Origin: Gordonia gummivorans
GTDB taxonomy: Bacteria; Actinomycetota; Actinomycetes; Mycobacteriales; Mycobacteriaceae
Assembly: GCF_022513585.1 (NCBI RefSeq)
Contig: NZ_JAKWBF010000030.1
Coordinates: 1 to 64,000 of the forward strand
Direction of reading: 5' to 3'
Length of the DNA stretch: 64,000 nt
In this document: piece after piece, positions 8,693-17,157 of the stretch
How positions within the stretch are numbered: position 1 is the stretch's first letter
How the letters are laid out: each line of letters starts with the position of its first letter
Program-made: the position numbers and the translations under genes
Notes under the pieces: model-generated
Seen by the model: only the letters and a program-made list of their open reading frames with translations
Told to the model about the DNA's origin: nothing
Database searches by the model: none

Positions 8693-9337
8693 TCAGTTCT
8701 TGCTGGTCAGCCAGCCAACCACGACGTCGCCGATCATGCGGCGCAGGTGGGCGCGTTGCGAGACCTCGGTGAGGTCGACGTCGAAGAGGTAGCCGAAGGT
8801 GTACTGGTTGGCGACCTGGAATACGCAATACGAGCTGATCACGAGGTGAACGTCGAGGGCGGTGGCGTCGTCGCGGAAGACGCCGGTCTTGCGGCCGTCG
8901 ATGAGGATCTCGTCGAGCAGTGATGTCGCCGGCGCGGAGAGTCCGGGGAGGTCGGCGAGTTTGCGGATGAATTCGCCGCGATGGATGTTCTCGATCGACA
9001 CCAGTCGGATGAACGCGTCGTGCGCGATGTGGTGGTCGAAGGTGACCTCGGCCAGGCGTCGGATCGCTTCGACGGGGTCGCGGTGGTCGACGGTGAGCTT
9101 CTGTTCGGCCGACCGGATACCGCGGTAGGCGTTCTCGAGAACGGCCAGGTAGAGGCCCTCTTTGCCGCCGAAATAGTAGTAGATCATCCGCTTGGTGGTG
9201 CGGGTGCGTTCGGCGATCTCGTCGACGCGGGCGCCGGAGTAGCCGGATTCGGCGAACACCTCGGTGGCAACGGTCAGCAGCTCCGCACGCGTCCGTTCGG
9301 CGTCGCGCTGGAGTTCGGCTTTCGGCTTGGCTGCCAC
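8693..9337 (-). CDS. TetR-family regulator of the quinate/shikimate-protocatechuate genes
   Basis: A 214-residue protein. The N-terminal helix-turn-helix spans about residues 18-65, with the TetR signature in VDEIAERTRTTKRMIYYYFGGKEGLY. The C-terminal ligand domain is all-helical. It is divergent from qsuB with only 78 bases between starts, and a 20-bp palindrome sits between them; a related palindrome is at the qsuD promoter. Function as a repressor relieved by a pathway intermediate is inferred. Corynebacterium glutamicum uses a LysR-type QsuR for its qsu genes, so a TetR regulator here is a different wiring. Confidence 0.85.
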   Translation of the reverse strand: MAAKPKAELQRDAERTRAELLTVATEVFAESGYSGARVDEIAERTRTTKRMIYYYFGGKEGLYLAVLENAYRGIRSAEQKLTVDHRDPVEAIRRLAEVTFDHHIAHDAFIRLVSIENIHRGEFIRKLADLPGLSAPATSLLDEILIDGRKTGVFRDDATALDVHLVISSYCVFQVANQYTFGYLFDVDLTEVSQRAHLRRMIGDVVVGWLTSKN

Positions 9338-9389
9338 GATCGGCAGCTTACCCAGCCCGGTGCGAAAACCTGCGCAACCCTTCTTCGGT

Positions 9390-9409
9390 AATGAACCAAT
9401 TGGTACATT
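9390..9409. promoter_or_regulatory. TetR operator between tetR and qsuB
   Basis: aatgaaccaattggtacatt is a 20-bp palindrome with 9 of 10 symmetric positions. It lies in the 78-base divergent gap and ends only six bases before the qsuB ATG, so bound repressor would block both promoters. Matches the qsuD-promoter site at 8417-8436. Confidence 0.7.
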
Positions 9410-9415
9410 CGTGTG

Positions 9416-11203
9416 ATGAAGACCTCGATCGCCACCGTTTCGATCTCCGGATCACTGGTCGAGAAGCTGCACGCGTGCGCGTCGGCCGGCTTCGACGGTG
9501 TGGAGATCTTCGAACCCGACCTGATCTCCAGCGACCACTCGCCCGAGGAGATCCGCGCGCTCGCGGCGCGCCTCGGACTCACCCTGTACCTCTACCAGCC
9601 GCTTCGTGACCTCGAAGGAGTCGACGACGACGTCTTCGCCGACAACCTCCGACGCGCCGAGGCGACCTTCGTGACGGCGCAGCGCCTCGGCATCGACACC
9701 ATCCTGGTGTGCAGCAACGTCGCGACCGCGACCATCGACTCCGACGACGTCTCCGCGTCCCAACTCCGACGCCTCGGCGATCTTGCCGCGGGATACGGCA
9801 TCCGCATCGCATTCGAGGCGCTCGCGTGGGGCAGGTACATCGACGACTATCGCCGTAGTTGGCGGGTCGTCGAACTCGCCGATCACCGCAGCGTCGGACT
9901 CTGCCTCGACAGCTTCCATGTGCTGTCCCGCGGCCACGACCCCGCGGCGATCGCGACGATCCCCGGTGACAAGATCTTCTTCCTCCAGCTCGCCGACGCA
10001 CCCGCGCTGTCGATGGATGTGCTCTCGTGGAGTCGCCATCATCGGCTGTTCCCGGGCGAGGGTGCGTTCGATCTCGCGCGCTTCGTCGGGCACGTGCTGA
10101 CCGCCGGCTACGACGGTCCGCTCTCGCTGGAGGTCTTCAACGACACCTTCCGCCAGACCGATCCGGCGCGCACCGCGATCCACGCGCTGCGATCGCTGCT
10201 CTGGTTGCAGGACGAGCTGAATCTCCTCGACATCGCGGATACCAAGCCGCCCAGCGGGTTCGACTTCGTCGAGATCAAGGCCGAGGACACCAGCGAGGTG
10301 GAGGTGCTGCTCGGCCAACTCGGGTTCACCGCCCGCGGCCGACACCGTAGCAAGCCGGTCTCCCTGTGGACCGCCGGCGACGCGCGGGTGGTGCTCAACG
10401 AACAGCAGGCGCGCGACGAACAGCCGCATGTGGCGGCGATCGGACTTCAGGTGCCCGACGCCGAGGCGCTGTCGGAGCGTGCCGCCGGCCTGATGGCGCC
10501 GACTGCGTACCGGCGCACCTACGCCTCGGAGCAGAGTTTCGGCGCAACCCGGGCGCCCGACGGCACGGAGTTCTTCTGGGTCGACCAACCGCCGACAGGC
10601 GTGCCGTCCTGGGTCGACGAATTCCGCGACGGCCGCACCGAGCTGCCCGGAGAGGTCACCTCCATCGACCACGTGAACCTCACCCAGACCTGGCAGACTG
10701 CGCAGGACACCACGCTGTTCCTGAGTAGCGTCTTCGGGCTGACGGCCGACTCGCCCACCGAAGTGCCCGGGCCCACCGGATTGGTGCGCAGCCAGGTGTT
10801 GCGCACCCTCGACGGTGGGGTCCGGCTTCCGCTCAACGTCGCACCTCATGTGCTCGACGGCGCCGTGATGCCGCAGCACGTCGCGTTCGGGTGCCGCGAC
10901 GTCGTCGGACTTGCTCGCGCTGCCCGGTCTGCCGGGTTGGAGTTCTTGCCGGTTCCCGACAACTACTACGACTACCTCCGTGGGCGATTCGGTCTCGAGG
11001 ACGGCATCGTCGACGAACTGCAATCGCTGGATCTGCTCTACGATCGCGGACCGGGGCCGTGTGGTGGCCACTTCATCCACTTCTACACGCGCACAATCGG
11101 TTCCGTATTCTTCGAGTTCGTCCAGCGATTCGACCACTACGACGGCTACGGCGTCGACAACGCGCCGGTGCGTCTTGCGGCGCAGCAGGGCAGCCGGAAC
11201 TGA
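9416..11203 (+). CDS. qsuB: 3-dehydroshikimate dehydratase (DSD-HPPD fusion)
   Basis: A 595-residue two-domain enzyme that converts 3-dehydroshikimate to protocatechuate. The N-terminal TIM barrel (about 1-270) belongs to the AP-endonuclease-2/sugar-isomerase family; likely metal ligands are Glu in AFEALAWG, Asp and His in LCLDSFH, Gln in FLQLAD and Glu in LSLEVF. The C-terminal half (about 285-595) is a vicinal-oxygen-chelate, 4-hydroxyphenylpyruvate-dioxygenase-like domain with His in IDHVNLT, His in PQHVAFG and Glu in FFEFVQ. This fusion is the QsuB type of corynebacteria and pseudomonads. The ATG at 9416 gives the typical MKTSIATVSISG start; it lies six bases after the operator, with no ribosome-binding site, so a leaderless transcript is likely. 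Confidence 0.93.
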   Translation: MKTSIATVSISGSLVEKLHACASAGFDGVEIFEPDLISSDHSPEEIRALAARLGLTLYLYQPLRDLEGVDDDVFADNLRRAEATFVTAQRLGIDTILVCSNVATATIDSDDVSASQLRRLGDLAAGYGIRIAFEALAWGRYIDDYRRSWRVVELADHRSVGLCLDSFHVLSRGHDPAAIATIPGDKIFFLQLADAPALSMDVLSWSRHHRLFPGEGAFDLARFVGHVLTAGYDGPLSLEVFNDTFRQTDPARTAIHALRSLLWLQDELNLLDIADTKPPSGFDFVEIKAEDTSEVEVLLGQLGFTARGRHRSKPVSLWTAGDARVVLNEQQARDEQPHVAAIGLQVPDAEALSERAAGLMAPTAYRRTYASEQSFGATRAPDGTEFFWVDQPPTGVPSWVDEFRDGRTELPGEVTSIDHVNLTQTWQTAQDTTLFLSSVFGLTADSPTEVPGPTGLVRSQVLRTLDGGVRLPLNVAPHVLDGAVMPQHVAFGCRDVVGLARAARSAGLEFLPVPDNYYDYLRGRFGLEDGIVDELQSLDLLYDRGPGPCGGHFIHFYTRTIGSVFFEFVQRFDHYDGYGVDNAPVRLAAQQGSRN

Positions 11204-11237
11204 GCCGATGTCCGTGGAAGGTGACCTGGGTCGGTAG

Positions 11238-11258
11238 TTCCCCTACTTTTTGTGCGGA
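11238..11258. repeat. Terminator-like repeat, copy B (right half only)
   Basis: ttcccctactttttgtgcgga matches the right arm and T-run of copies A and D, but the left hairpin arm is missing. It lies 35 bases past the qsuB stop. The rest of the gap 11204-11427 holds nothing recognisable. Confidence 0.6.
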
Positions 11259-11427
11259 CCAGAACGGACGGCGACCCTCGTCCGAGTGCTCGTCGGCGTG
11301 TCGCGAACCCAGAAGCCGCGTGTCTGGTCAGAAACCCGATGCGCACCAGAGGTTTCCGACCGCAGATGCGGTTTCTGGCGACGAGTGCGGTGGAAAGCAA
11401 TTTACCGCGCGTGACGTTGCACCGATC

Positions 11428-11865
11428 ATGACCACAGCCGAGTTCGACCCCGCACTTGTCCGCATCGTCGCCGACCACCGCGAATCCATCTTGATCACGC
11501 TTCGACGCGACGGTCGGCCGCAGTCGTCGAACGTGATTCACGCCTGGGATGACGAGTCGGCGTCGGCGCTGGTGTCGGTGACCGCGACACGCGCAAAATC
11601 CCGCAACGTCGAACGCGATCCACGTGTCAGCCTGCACGTTCTCGGCGACGGATTCTTCGCCGGCTACGCGGTTGCCGAGGGACTCGGTGAACTCACGCCG
11701 GCTGCGGCCGACCCGCACGACGCCACGGTCGACGCCCTCGTAGACCTCTATCGATCGCTCAGCGGCGAGCATCCCGACTGGGACGACTACCGGCAGGCGA
11801 TGGTCCGCGACCAGCGGCAATTGCTGCGGATCCGCGTCGAACGCATCTACGGAATGTCGCGCTGA
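11428..11865 (+). CDS. PPOX-class F420-dependent (or flavin) oxidoreductase
   Basis: A 145-residue split-barrel protein of the pyridoxamine-5'-phosphate-oxidase-like fold. Residues 20-60 (ILITLRRDGRPQSSNVIHAW, then the SVTATRAKSRNVERDPRVSLHV strand-turn) are the cofactor-binding core shared by actinobacterial F420-binding FDOR-B proteins. ATG 11428 opens the conserved part; the longer open frame upstream looks non-coding. The C-terminus RIRVERIYGMSR is the usual end of the family. Physiological substrate is unknown. Converges with the gene at 11873. Confidence 0.85.
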   Translation: MTTAEFDPALVRIVADHRESILITLRRDGRPQSSNVIHAWDDESASALVSVTATRAKSRNVERDPRVSLHVLGDGFFAGYAVAEGLGELTPAAADPHDATVDALVDLYRSLSGEHPDWDDYRQAMVRDQRQLLRIRVERIYGMSR

Positions 11866-11872
11866 TCGAGCG

Positions 11873-12796
11873 TCAGGACCGGGACGGTTCCTGCGAGCGC
11901 GCGTCCCGGATCAGCCCGCGCAGTTCGTCGAGCTGTGCCTTTGCGCCCTGGTAGTAGGGCTTGGGCAGCGGCAGCGTGTCGGTGCGGGTCCACGGGTTGT
12001 GGTCTGGTGCGTAGCGCGCTGCCGGCCAGAACCCATCGTGCTCCGGCTCGGCATCCTCGGCGGTATGTACCTGGAGCAGACCGGTGAGAGCGCCGCACCG
12101 GTAGTCGATGCCGGTGATCTCGCCGAGCGGGAACTCGCCGACCTGAACGTCCGACGACGAGATGTTGCGGTCCTTCTTCAGTACGACGACACGGTCGTCG
12201 TACGCTGCCAACTGGCCGGACCGGCCACAGTTGAGCAGCAGCCACGGATGCTCGTCGCCCGGTGCGTGGGCTTCGATCGCGGTCCATTGGGCATCGGTGA
12301 CCGGCTCGCCGAAGACGGCGACATGCTGCCGGTCGACGAGGCGCTGCGACTCGGCCTGTCGGGCGAGTTCTGCCGCGCGCCGTAGTCCGTCGATTCCGGC
12401 GGCTGCCGCGGGATCGATGCCGTTGTCGCGGAGGGTGTCGAGGAAATAGGCGAGGAACTTCGCCTCTGTCTTCTCGAACGTGCCGAACACCTCGGGACCG
12501 TGCGGCGTGTGGACCGTCAGGGTCGGCACCAGCCGATCGGAGGTGAGGTCGTACCCTTCGATCTCATCGGCGCACACTGACACGGCGATCACATCCTCGC
12601 CGGGTTCGGCGGCGGTGTTGAAGCCCAGGACACGCGCGTTGGTGATCGCGACACCCTCGGTCGTGGGCCGCAGGCGACGGGCCGAAGCCAGCGCGACGAT
12701 GCGTTCGCCGTCGACGAGGTGGGGAGCCAGACGCTGTCGCCAGTGCGTGGCCCGTAGTGCGGGAATCTCGGTGCTCAATTTGGCCATGTTGTCCAT
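11873..12796 (-). CDS. Conserved hypothetical protein, possible PH-like domain
   Basis: About 307 residues, soluble, without signal peptide or membrane segment. It has the look of actinobacterial proteins with a bacterial PH-like fold: an opening GERIVALASARRL strand followed by TNARVLGFN, and a second similar block near residue 195 (DDRVVVLKKDRN ... GEITGIDYRCG). Both blocks resemble membrane-lipid-independent bPH strands, but this is by eye. ATG 12796 or 12787 are both possible; a TAAAAT hexamer abuts the first. Not in an obvious operon. Function unknown. Confidence 0.7.
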   Translation of the reverse strand: MDNMAKLSTEIPALRATHWRQRLAPHLVDGERIVALASARRLRPTTEGVAITNARVLGFNTAAEPGEDVIAVSVCADEIEGYDLTSDRLVPTLTVHTPHGPEVFGTFEKTEAKFLAYFLDTLRDNGIDPAAAAGIDGLRRAAELARQAESQRLVDRQHVAVFGEPVTDAQWTAIEAHAPGDEHPWLLLNCGRSGQLAAYDDRVVVLKKDRNISSSDVQVGEFPLGEITGIDYRCGALTGLLQVHTAEDAEPEHDGFWPAARYAPDHNPWTRTDTLPLPKPYYQGAKAQLDELRGLIRDARSQEPSRS

Positions 12797-12878
12797 TTTA
12801 CGCGAGGCGACCGGACGACGCAGATCAGATGAATGCCCGATGATCCTCAAAGATGTTGAATTGCACCGTGTTTGGATG

Positions 12879-14063
12879 TCATCCGAAAGTCGGGACCTTG
12901 GTCCTCACCTGTGTGGCGAGGTGACGACGCAGTCGCGCGATCTGGCCTGGACTGTCGATTCCGACTGCACCGACAACTTCGGACCCGTCCCGGTACTCGA
13001 AGTACCCGTCGTCGACGGCGATCTCCTCGATCGAGTCCTCGGCCGTCGAACCGGTCCGTCCGACCATCTGGATGCGGTGGCCGTACCAGGTGGACCATGC
13101 GAACGGAACACCGGAGTAGATCTCCTGTGCCCCAGCGGCATTGGCCCCAGCGATGTAACCGGTGTCGACGGCGGTCGTCCAGTGTCCGGCGGGGTGGCCG
13201 GCCAGAGACGCGACGTCGCCCGCCGCGAAGACGCCCGATGCCGACGTGGACATGTCGCGGCCGCATCGCACGCCCCGCCCGGCCGGGTCCAGGTCGATCT
13301 CGGCGCCACCGAGCCAGTCGGTGGTGGGGGTGGACCCGACGGCGACGATGACGGCATCGGTCTCCAACCGTTCACCGGAGGTCAGCGAGACGGAACGAAT
13401 GACGTTGTCCTGCATATCCATCTGCGTGATCTCGGTACCGAGAACCGTGCGGACACCGGCACTGCGGTGCAATTCGACGAGCGCAGCGGCCGCCAGTGGA
13501 CCAGTGCACCGCGCGAGTGGGCGGTGCGAGGCATTCACGATCGTCACGTCCGTACCGCGGGACACCGCTGCCGAGGCGATCTCGGCGCCGATGAATCCCG
13601 CCCCGAACACCACCAACTGCCGAACGGAGTCCAGTGTGGTGCGCACCCGGATCGCGTCGTCGTAGGTGCGGAGGTGACGGGCATTGTCCAAGGTGCCGAC
13701 GTCGAGTCCGGAGGTCGGATCGCGGAGTACTCGGGGAGTCGATCCGGTCGCGATGACGAGCGCGTCGTAGTCGACGTCTCCGTGGTCGGTTCGGAGGACT
13801 CTATCGCCGATGCCGATTCCGGTTGCCGCACAACCGGTCCGCAGATCGATGCCCAGGGCATCCCAGGTCTGCGTGCTGCGAAGTCGCTGCGGCTCGGGCA
13901 GGTCGTCGGAGTTCAGGACGGCCTTGGACAGCGGCGGACGGTCGTATGGTGCGTGGACCTCGTCGCCGATCATGACGATCTCGCCGGTCCATCCGTGTGC
14001 GCGTGCACCCTCCGCTGCGCGAACACCGGCCAGTGAAGCGCCGACGATGGCCAGTCGGCGCAT
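12879..14063 (-). CDS. FAD-dependent ferredoxin (or rubredoxin) reductase
   Basis: A 394-residue NAD(P)H:ferredoxin reductase of the putidaredoxin-reductase type. FAD-binding GASLAGVRAAEGAR is at residue 8, the NAD(P)-binding GAGFIGAEIASA around residue 153, and the second FAD motif VFAAGDVASL near residue 275. It overlaps the ferredoxin gene upstream by one base (TGATG), so the two are co-translated. It would pass electrons from NAD(P)H to the ferredoxin, and given the adjacent AlkB-rubredoxin fusion it may also reduce the rubredoxin domain. Confidence 0.9.
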   Translation of the reverse strand: MRRLAIVGASLAGVRAAEGARAHGWTGEIVMIGDEVHAPYDRPPLSKAVLNSDDLPEPQRLRSTQTWDALGIDLRTGCAATGIGIGDRVLRTDHGDVDYDALVIATGSTPRVLRDPTSGLDVGTLDNARHLRTYDDAIRVRTTLDSVRQLVVFGAGFIGAEIASAAVSRGTDVTIVNASHRPLARCTGPLAAAALVELHRSAGVRTVLGTEITQMDMQDNVIRSVSLTSGERLETDAVIVAVGSTPTTDWLGGAEIDLDPAGRGVRCGRDMSTSASGVFAAGDVASLAGHPAGHWTTAVDTGYIAGANAAGAQEIYSGVPFAWSTWYGHRIQMVGRTGSTAEDSIEEIAVDDGYFEYRDGSEVVGAVGIDSPGQIARLRRHLATQVRTKVPTFG

Positions 14064-14257
14064 CAGTCGACGATCCGCAGCGCCGACATCGGGCACGAGT
14101 CGACGGCGGCCCGGACGTAGTCGCGATCGCCGTCGGGGACCTCCGGCGTCACCAGGTCGACGAGACCGTCGTCGCCGATCTGGAAGTACTCGTGGGCCTG
14201 CGTTTCGCACATACCGATGCCCTCGCAGGCCGGTCGATCGACGTGGACGGTGCTCAT
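14063..14257 (-). CDS. 3Fe-4S type ferredoxin
   Basis: A 64-residue acidic ferredoxin. Cysteines occur at ACEGIGMC (C-x5-C) and in DSCPMSAL; three Cys in this arrangement indicate a [3Fe-4S] cluster, as in ferredoxins serving actinobacterial P450s. Strong GGAGGAG ribosome-binding site just before ATG 14257. First gene of a two-gene unit with the reductase and divergent from the PucR regulator. No P450 gene is adjacent; the nearest oxygenase is the AlkB at 15565. Confidence 0.9.
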   Translation of the reverse strand: MSTVHVDRPACEGIGMCETQAHEYFQIGDDGLVDLVTPEVPDGDRDYVRAAVDSCPMSALRIVD

Positions 14258-14359
14258 GGTGCTCTCCTCCGAATTGGGCTGTGAACTGTGTGTGACTGTC
14301 ATTCTGACTGGCCTGAGAGAGGGTTTCACTGGCCTTTCGCGCGAATCGGCCCGCTGGTT

Positions 14360-14377
14360 CTTGTGAAAAATCACAAG
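14360..14377. promoter_or_regulatory. TTGTGA-N4-TCACAA palindrome, PucR promoter
   Basis: cttgtgaaaaatcacaag: perfect 7-base arms with a 4-base spacer, 21 bases before the pucR-type ATG. The same TTGTGA-N4-TCACAA occurs upstream of alkB at 17101-17116. The 4-base spacer differs from the 6-base spacer of CRP/GlxR sites. Confidence 0.65.
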
Positions 14378-14398
14378 CTGTTGTGCAAGGCTTCCACC

Positions 14399-15589
14399 AT
14401 GTCGGAACTGGGTGGATGGCTTGAAGAGTTCGAAGCGACGCAGCGTGACCCCGCAGCGGTCGAGGAGTGGGTCACCCGTACCGCCGACGTCATCTTCGCC
14501 GGCGTCGATCTTCCGGAAGACCTGCACGATGTGGTGCGTCAGGCCATTGCGGAGCACTGGTTGGCCTTCCTCGGCGGAATCACCGTCAGCGCGGCCGGAA
14601 CCGATGATCTCGTGCCGGCCGCGCACACCCTGGCGGTGCGGGTCGCGCGAGGTCACCTCGGACTCCCGGTGTTGCTGAAGATCTACCAGGCCGCACAGGA
14701 GGCGGCGTGGGATTTCGCCGTCGAGGTGGTTCGCGGTGCCCCGGCGGAACTCGATCACGAAGCCCTACTGGTGTGGTTCTGGAGCAAGGCGACGAGGTGG
14801 TTCGGATCGTCGGTCGAGTTGTCGGTGGCGGTGTTCTCCGACGAGGTGGAGCGGATTCGACGTCGTGGCGACGCCCGCCGATATGAACTGGTCGCCGAAG
14901 TCCTGGCGGGCCGCAGCGTGGGACCCGCCGAACTCTCCGCGGAACTCGGGGGACACCCCGTCAACGGTGTCGCTCACGTGGCGGTCATCGCCCATGCGGT
15001 GGACGCCGACTCTATCGAGCGGCTCGAGCCGGCGGTGACCGCACTGGCAGCCGGACGGCGGGGCGCCCGCACGGTCGTCGTGCGTCCGGGCGGGCGGGAG
15101 CTGTGGGCCTGGTTCACGATCCGCGGTGACGCTCAACCACCGCTCGACGAGGGACTCATCGATCCGCGCGTCATGCGGGTCACCGTGGGGGGTCCGGCTC
15201 TGGGCTACGACGGATTCATCTGGGCGCACCGTGACGCCCGGACGGCCCAGCGCGTCGCACTTGCGCCGCACCGCGATGAGGGCGTCACCCGATACTCCGA
15301 TGTTGCGGCGCTCACCATGTTGGCACTCGATCACCCTGCCGCCGAACGATTCTCGCGATCAGTCCTCGGCGAGCTCGCGGAATCCGGCAACGAACACCTG
15401 CATGAGACCATCAGGGAGGTGTTGACGTCGTCCAAGACCGCCGATCTCGTGGCGAAAGATCTTGGAGTGCACAAGAACACCGTGCGCTACCGGACTCAGC
15501 AAGCCGAACGCCTGCTCGGACGGCCACTGACCGAACGAGCAGGCGATCTTCTTCTCGCGCTGGACTACTTCGACGCCTTCCTCAGGTGA
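14399..15589 (+). CDS. PucR-family transcriptional regulator (probable alkane-gene regulator)
   Basis: A 396-residue protein. The C-terminal PucR helix-turn-helix is plain: DLVAKDLGVHKNTVRYRTQQAERLLGRPL (about 350-378), with the family ending LLLALDYFDAF. The N-terminal two thirds resemble the RsbRD/CdaR-like sensor region. ATG 14399 follows the palindrome directly. It is divergent from the ferredoxin-reductase pair and its 3' end overlaps the alkB 3' end by 25 bases. A matching palindrome in the alkB promoter suggests it controls alkB; this is inference from position and motif. Confidence 0.87.
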   Translation: MSELGGWLEEFEATQRDPAAVEEWVTRTADVIFAGVDLPEDLHDVVRQAIAEHWLAFLGGITVSAAGTDDLVPAAHTLAVRVARGHLGLPVLLKIYQAAQEAAWDFAVEVVRGAPAELDHEALLVWFWSKATRWFGSSVELSVAVFSDEVERIRRRGDARRYELVAEVLAGRSVGPAELSAELGGHPVNGVAHVAVIAHAVDADSIERLEPAVTALAAGRRGARTVVVRPGGRELWAWFTIRGDAQPPLDEGLIDPRVMRVTVGGPALGYDGFIWAHRDARTAQRVALAPHRDEGVTRYSDVAALTMLALDHPAAERFSRSVLGELAESGNEHLHETIREVLTSSKTADLVAKDLGVHKNTVRYRTQQAERLLGRPLTERAGDLLLALDYFDAFLR

Positions 15590-16998
15590 GCCTCCTCGTC
15601 CGAATGCGTCATCGGGACGAAGTCGACCTTCTCCCGCACTCCGCAGTCCGGGCAGCACCAGTCGTCCGGGATGTCACGCCACGCGGTCCCGGCCGCGAAG
15701 CCTTCGAGTTCGTTGCCGGAGGCGACGTCGTACACGTAGTTGCAGCCAGGGCAGCGGGCCGCGCGCACGCCGTCGTCGAAGGTGTTGCGGGTCGAGTCGA
15801 TGACGTCGATCACGGTTTCGGTTGTCGGGGTGGGGAATTGTCGGAGAAGCCGGTCGAGCTTGCCCGGTGCGACATTGGCGAGCCGGATGTCGCCGTCGAA
15901 GTGCGCTGCGACGCGCTTGTCCATCACCCGTCGCCATAGCGGCGGGAACAGTGCGAGCACGATCATCCCCGCATAGCCGGTCGGCAGCGTGGGTGACTCC
16001 TTGTAGTCGCGCAACGTCTGATAGCGACGCGTCGGGTTGGCGTGGTGGTCACTGTGGCGCTGCAGGTGGTAGAGCAGGACGTTGGTGGCGATGTTGTTCG
16101 AGTTCCACGAGTGCATCGGCAGCACACGCTCGTAGCGTCCACTGTCGGTGCGCTGCCGGAGCATTCCGTAGTGCTCGAGGTAGTTGACGATCTCCAGCAG
16201 CGAGAAACCGACCACGGCCTGCAACAGGATGTAGGGAAGAATGCCGACGCCCAGCCAGGCGATCAGCGCACCCCAGAGCACCAGGGTCATCAACCACGCG
16301 TTGAGCACGTCGTTGCCGATGTGAAAAGGATGGGTTCCTTTGCGTCGGTATCGCTTTGCCTCGATCTCCCACGCGCTGCGCAGCGATCCGGTGACGGTAC
16401 GGAGCCAGAAGCGGTACAGGTTTTCGCCGAGCCGCGACGACGCCGGATCCTCCGGGGTGGCCACCCGGACGTGGTGGCCACGATTGTGCTCGATGTAGAA
16501 GTGGCCGTAGAAGCTCTGGGCCAGAGCGATCTTCGACAACCAGCGCTCGTGGCTCTCCTTCTTGTGGCCGAGTTCGTGCGCGGTGTTGATACCGATACCG
16601 CCGATGAAGCCGAGAGTCATTGCCAGCCCGACCTTGTCGATGACGGGCCACCCCTGGGTGGCGATGAGGTACATCGACACGATGAAGCCGGCGTACTGGA
16701 TCGGCAGGAACGCGAAGGTGATGTAGCGGTAGTACTTGTCGTTCTCGAGTTCCTCGATCACGTCATCGGGTGGGTTGGTGGGATCGAAGCCGGTGAGGAA
16801 GTCGATGGTCGGGACGATGACGAGCACCATGATCGGGCCGACCCAGAGGAACACGCTCCATCCGGTCAGTTCGTATCCCCCGATGGCCATGAACGCGAAT
16901 GACGGCACGATCAGGCCGATGAGCCAGAGATAGCGCTTCCTGTCGCGCCATCGCGCGGTCGAAGTATCGGCTACGGTGCCGGTGGCCTCCAATGCCAT
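15565..16998 (-). CDS. alkB: Alkane 1-monooxygenase fused to C-terminal rubredoxin
   Basis: A 477-residue membrane non-haem diiron hydroxylase oxidising n-alkanes to 1-alcohols. Histidine boxes are AHELGHK (about residue 140), EHNRGHH (about 168) and LQRHSDHHA (about 315), plus the AlkB-specific NYLEHYGM. Around six membrane helices precede and separate them. Residues about 418-466 form a complete rubredoxin: CPGCNYVYD and, after the expected spacer, WCCPDCG, supplying the electron carrier in cis. Such fusions are known in some actinobacteria (AlkW-type in Dietzia/Rhodococcus relatives). ATG 16998 is preceded by AGGAGG; the longer open frame upstream is not coding. Tail overlaps the PucR gene. 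Confidence 0.95.
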   Translation of the reverse strand: MALEATGTVADTSTARWRDRKRYLWLIGLIVPSFAFMAIGGYELTGWSVFLWVGPIMVLVIVPTIDFLTGFDPTNPPDDVIEELENDKYYRYITFAFLPIQYAGFIVSMYLIATQGWPVIDKVGLAMTLGFIGGIGINTAHELGHKKESHERWLSKIALAQSFYGHFYIEHNRGHHVRVATPEDPASSRLGENLYRFWLRTVTGSLRSAWEIEAKRYRRKGTHPFHIGNDVLNAWLMTLVLWGALIAWLGVGILPYILLQAVVGFSLLEIVNYLEHYGMLRQRTDSGRYERVLPMHSWNSNNIATNVLLYHLQRHSDHHANPTRRYQTLRDYKESPTLPTGYAGMIVLALFPPLWRRVMDKRVAAHFDGDIRLANVAPGKLDRLLRQFPTPTTETVIDVIDSTRNTFDDGVRAARCPGCNYVYDVASGNELEGFAAGTAWRDIPDDWCCPDCGVREKVDFVPMTHSDEEAHLRKASK

Positions 16999-17098
16999 GG
17001 TGGGTACCTCCTGAATCGGGCTGGAATCGAAGTGTGTTGTCAGAATGACCCCATCTGGAGCCCTCGACACCGTGGTCGTGCACCGAAGATCGATCGTG

Positions 17099-17118
17099 GA
17101 TTGTGAATATTCACAATC
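17099..17118. promoter_or_regulatory. Perfect 20-bp palindrome between alkB and hydrolase genes
   Basis: gattgtgaatattcacaatc is fully symmetric and contains TTGTGA-N4-TCACAA, as at 14361-14376. It lies 101 bases upstream of the alkB start and 40 bases upstream of the hydrolase start, so one regulator could act on both divergent units. Confidence 0.7.
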
Positions 17119-17157
17119 GCCTCGAACTGGCGGGGCTGCGACGCATACGCTGGGCCG

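Noticed and set aside
9452..11137. A 561-codon antisense frame in qsuB
   Set aside because: Shadow frame; qsuB carries metal-ligand motifs in the forward frame.
14360..17118. Reading the TTGTGA-N4-TCACAA sites as CRP/GlxR boxes
   Set aside because: CRP-type sites have TGTGA-N6-TCACA; here the spacer is four bases in both copies.
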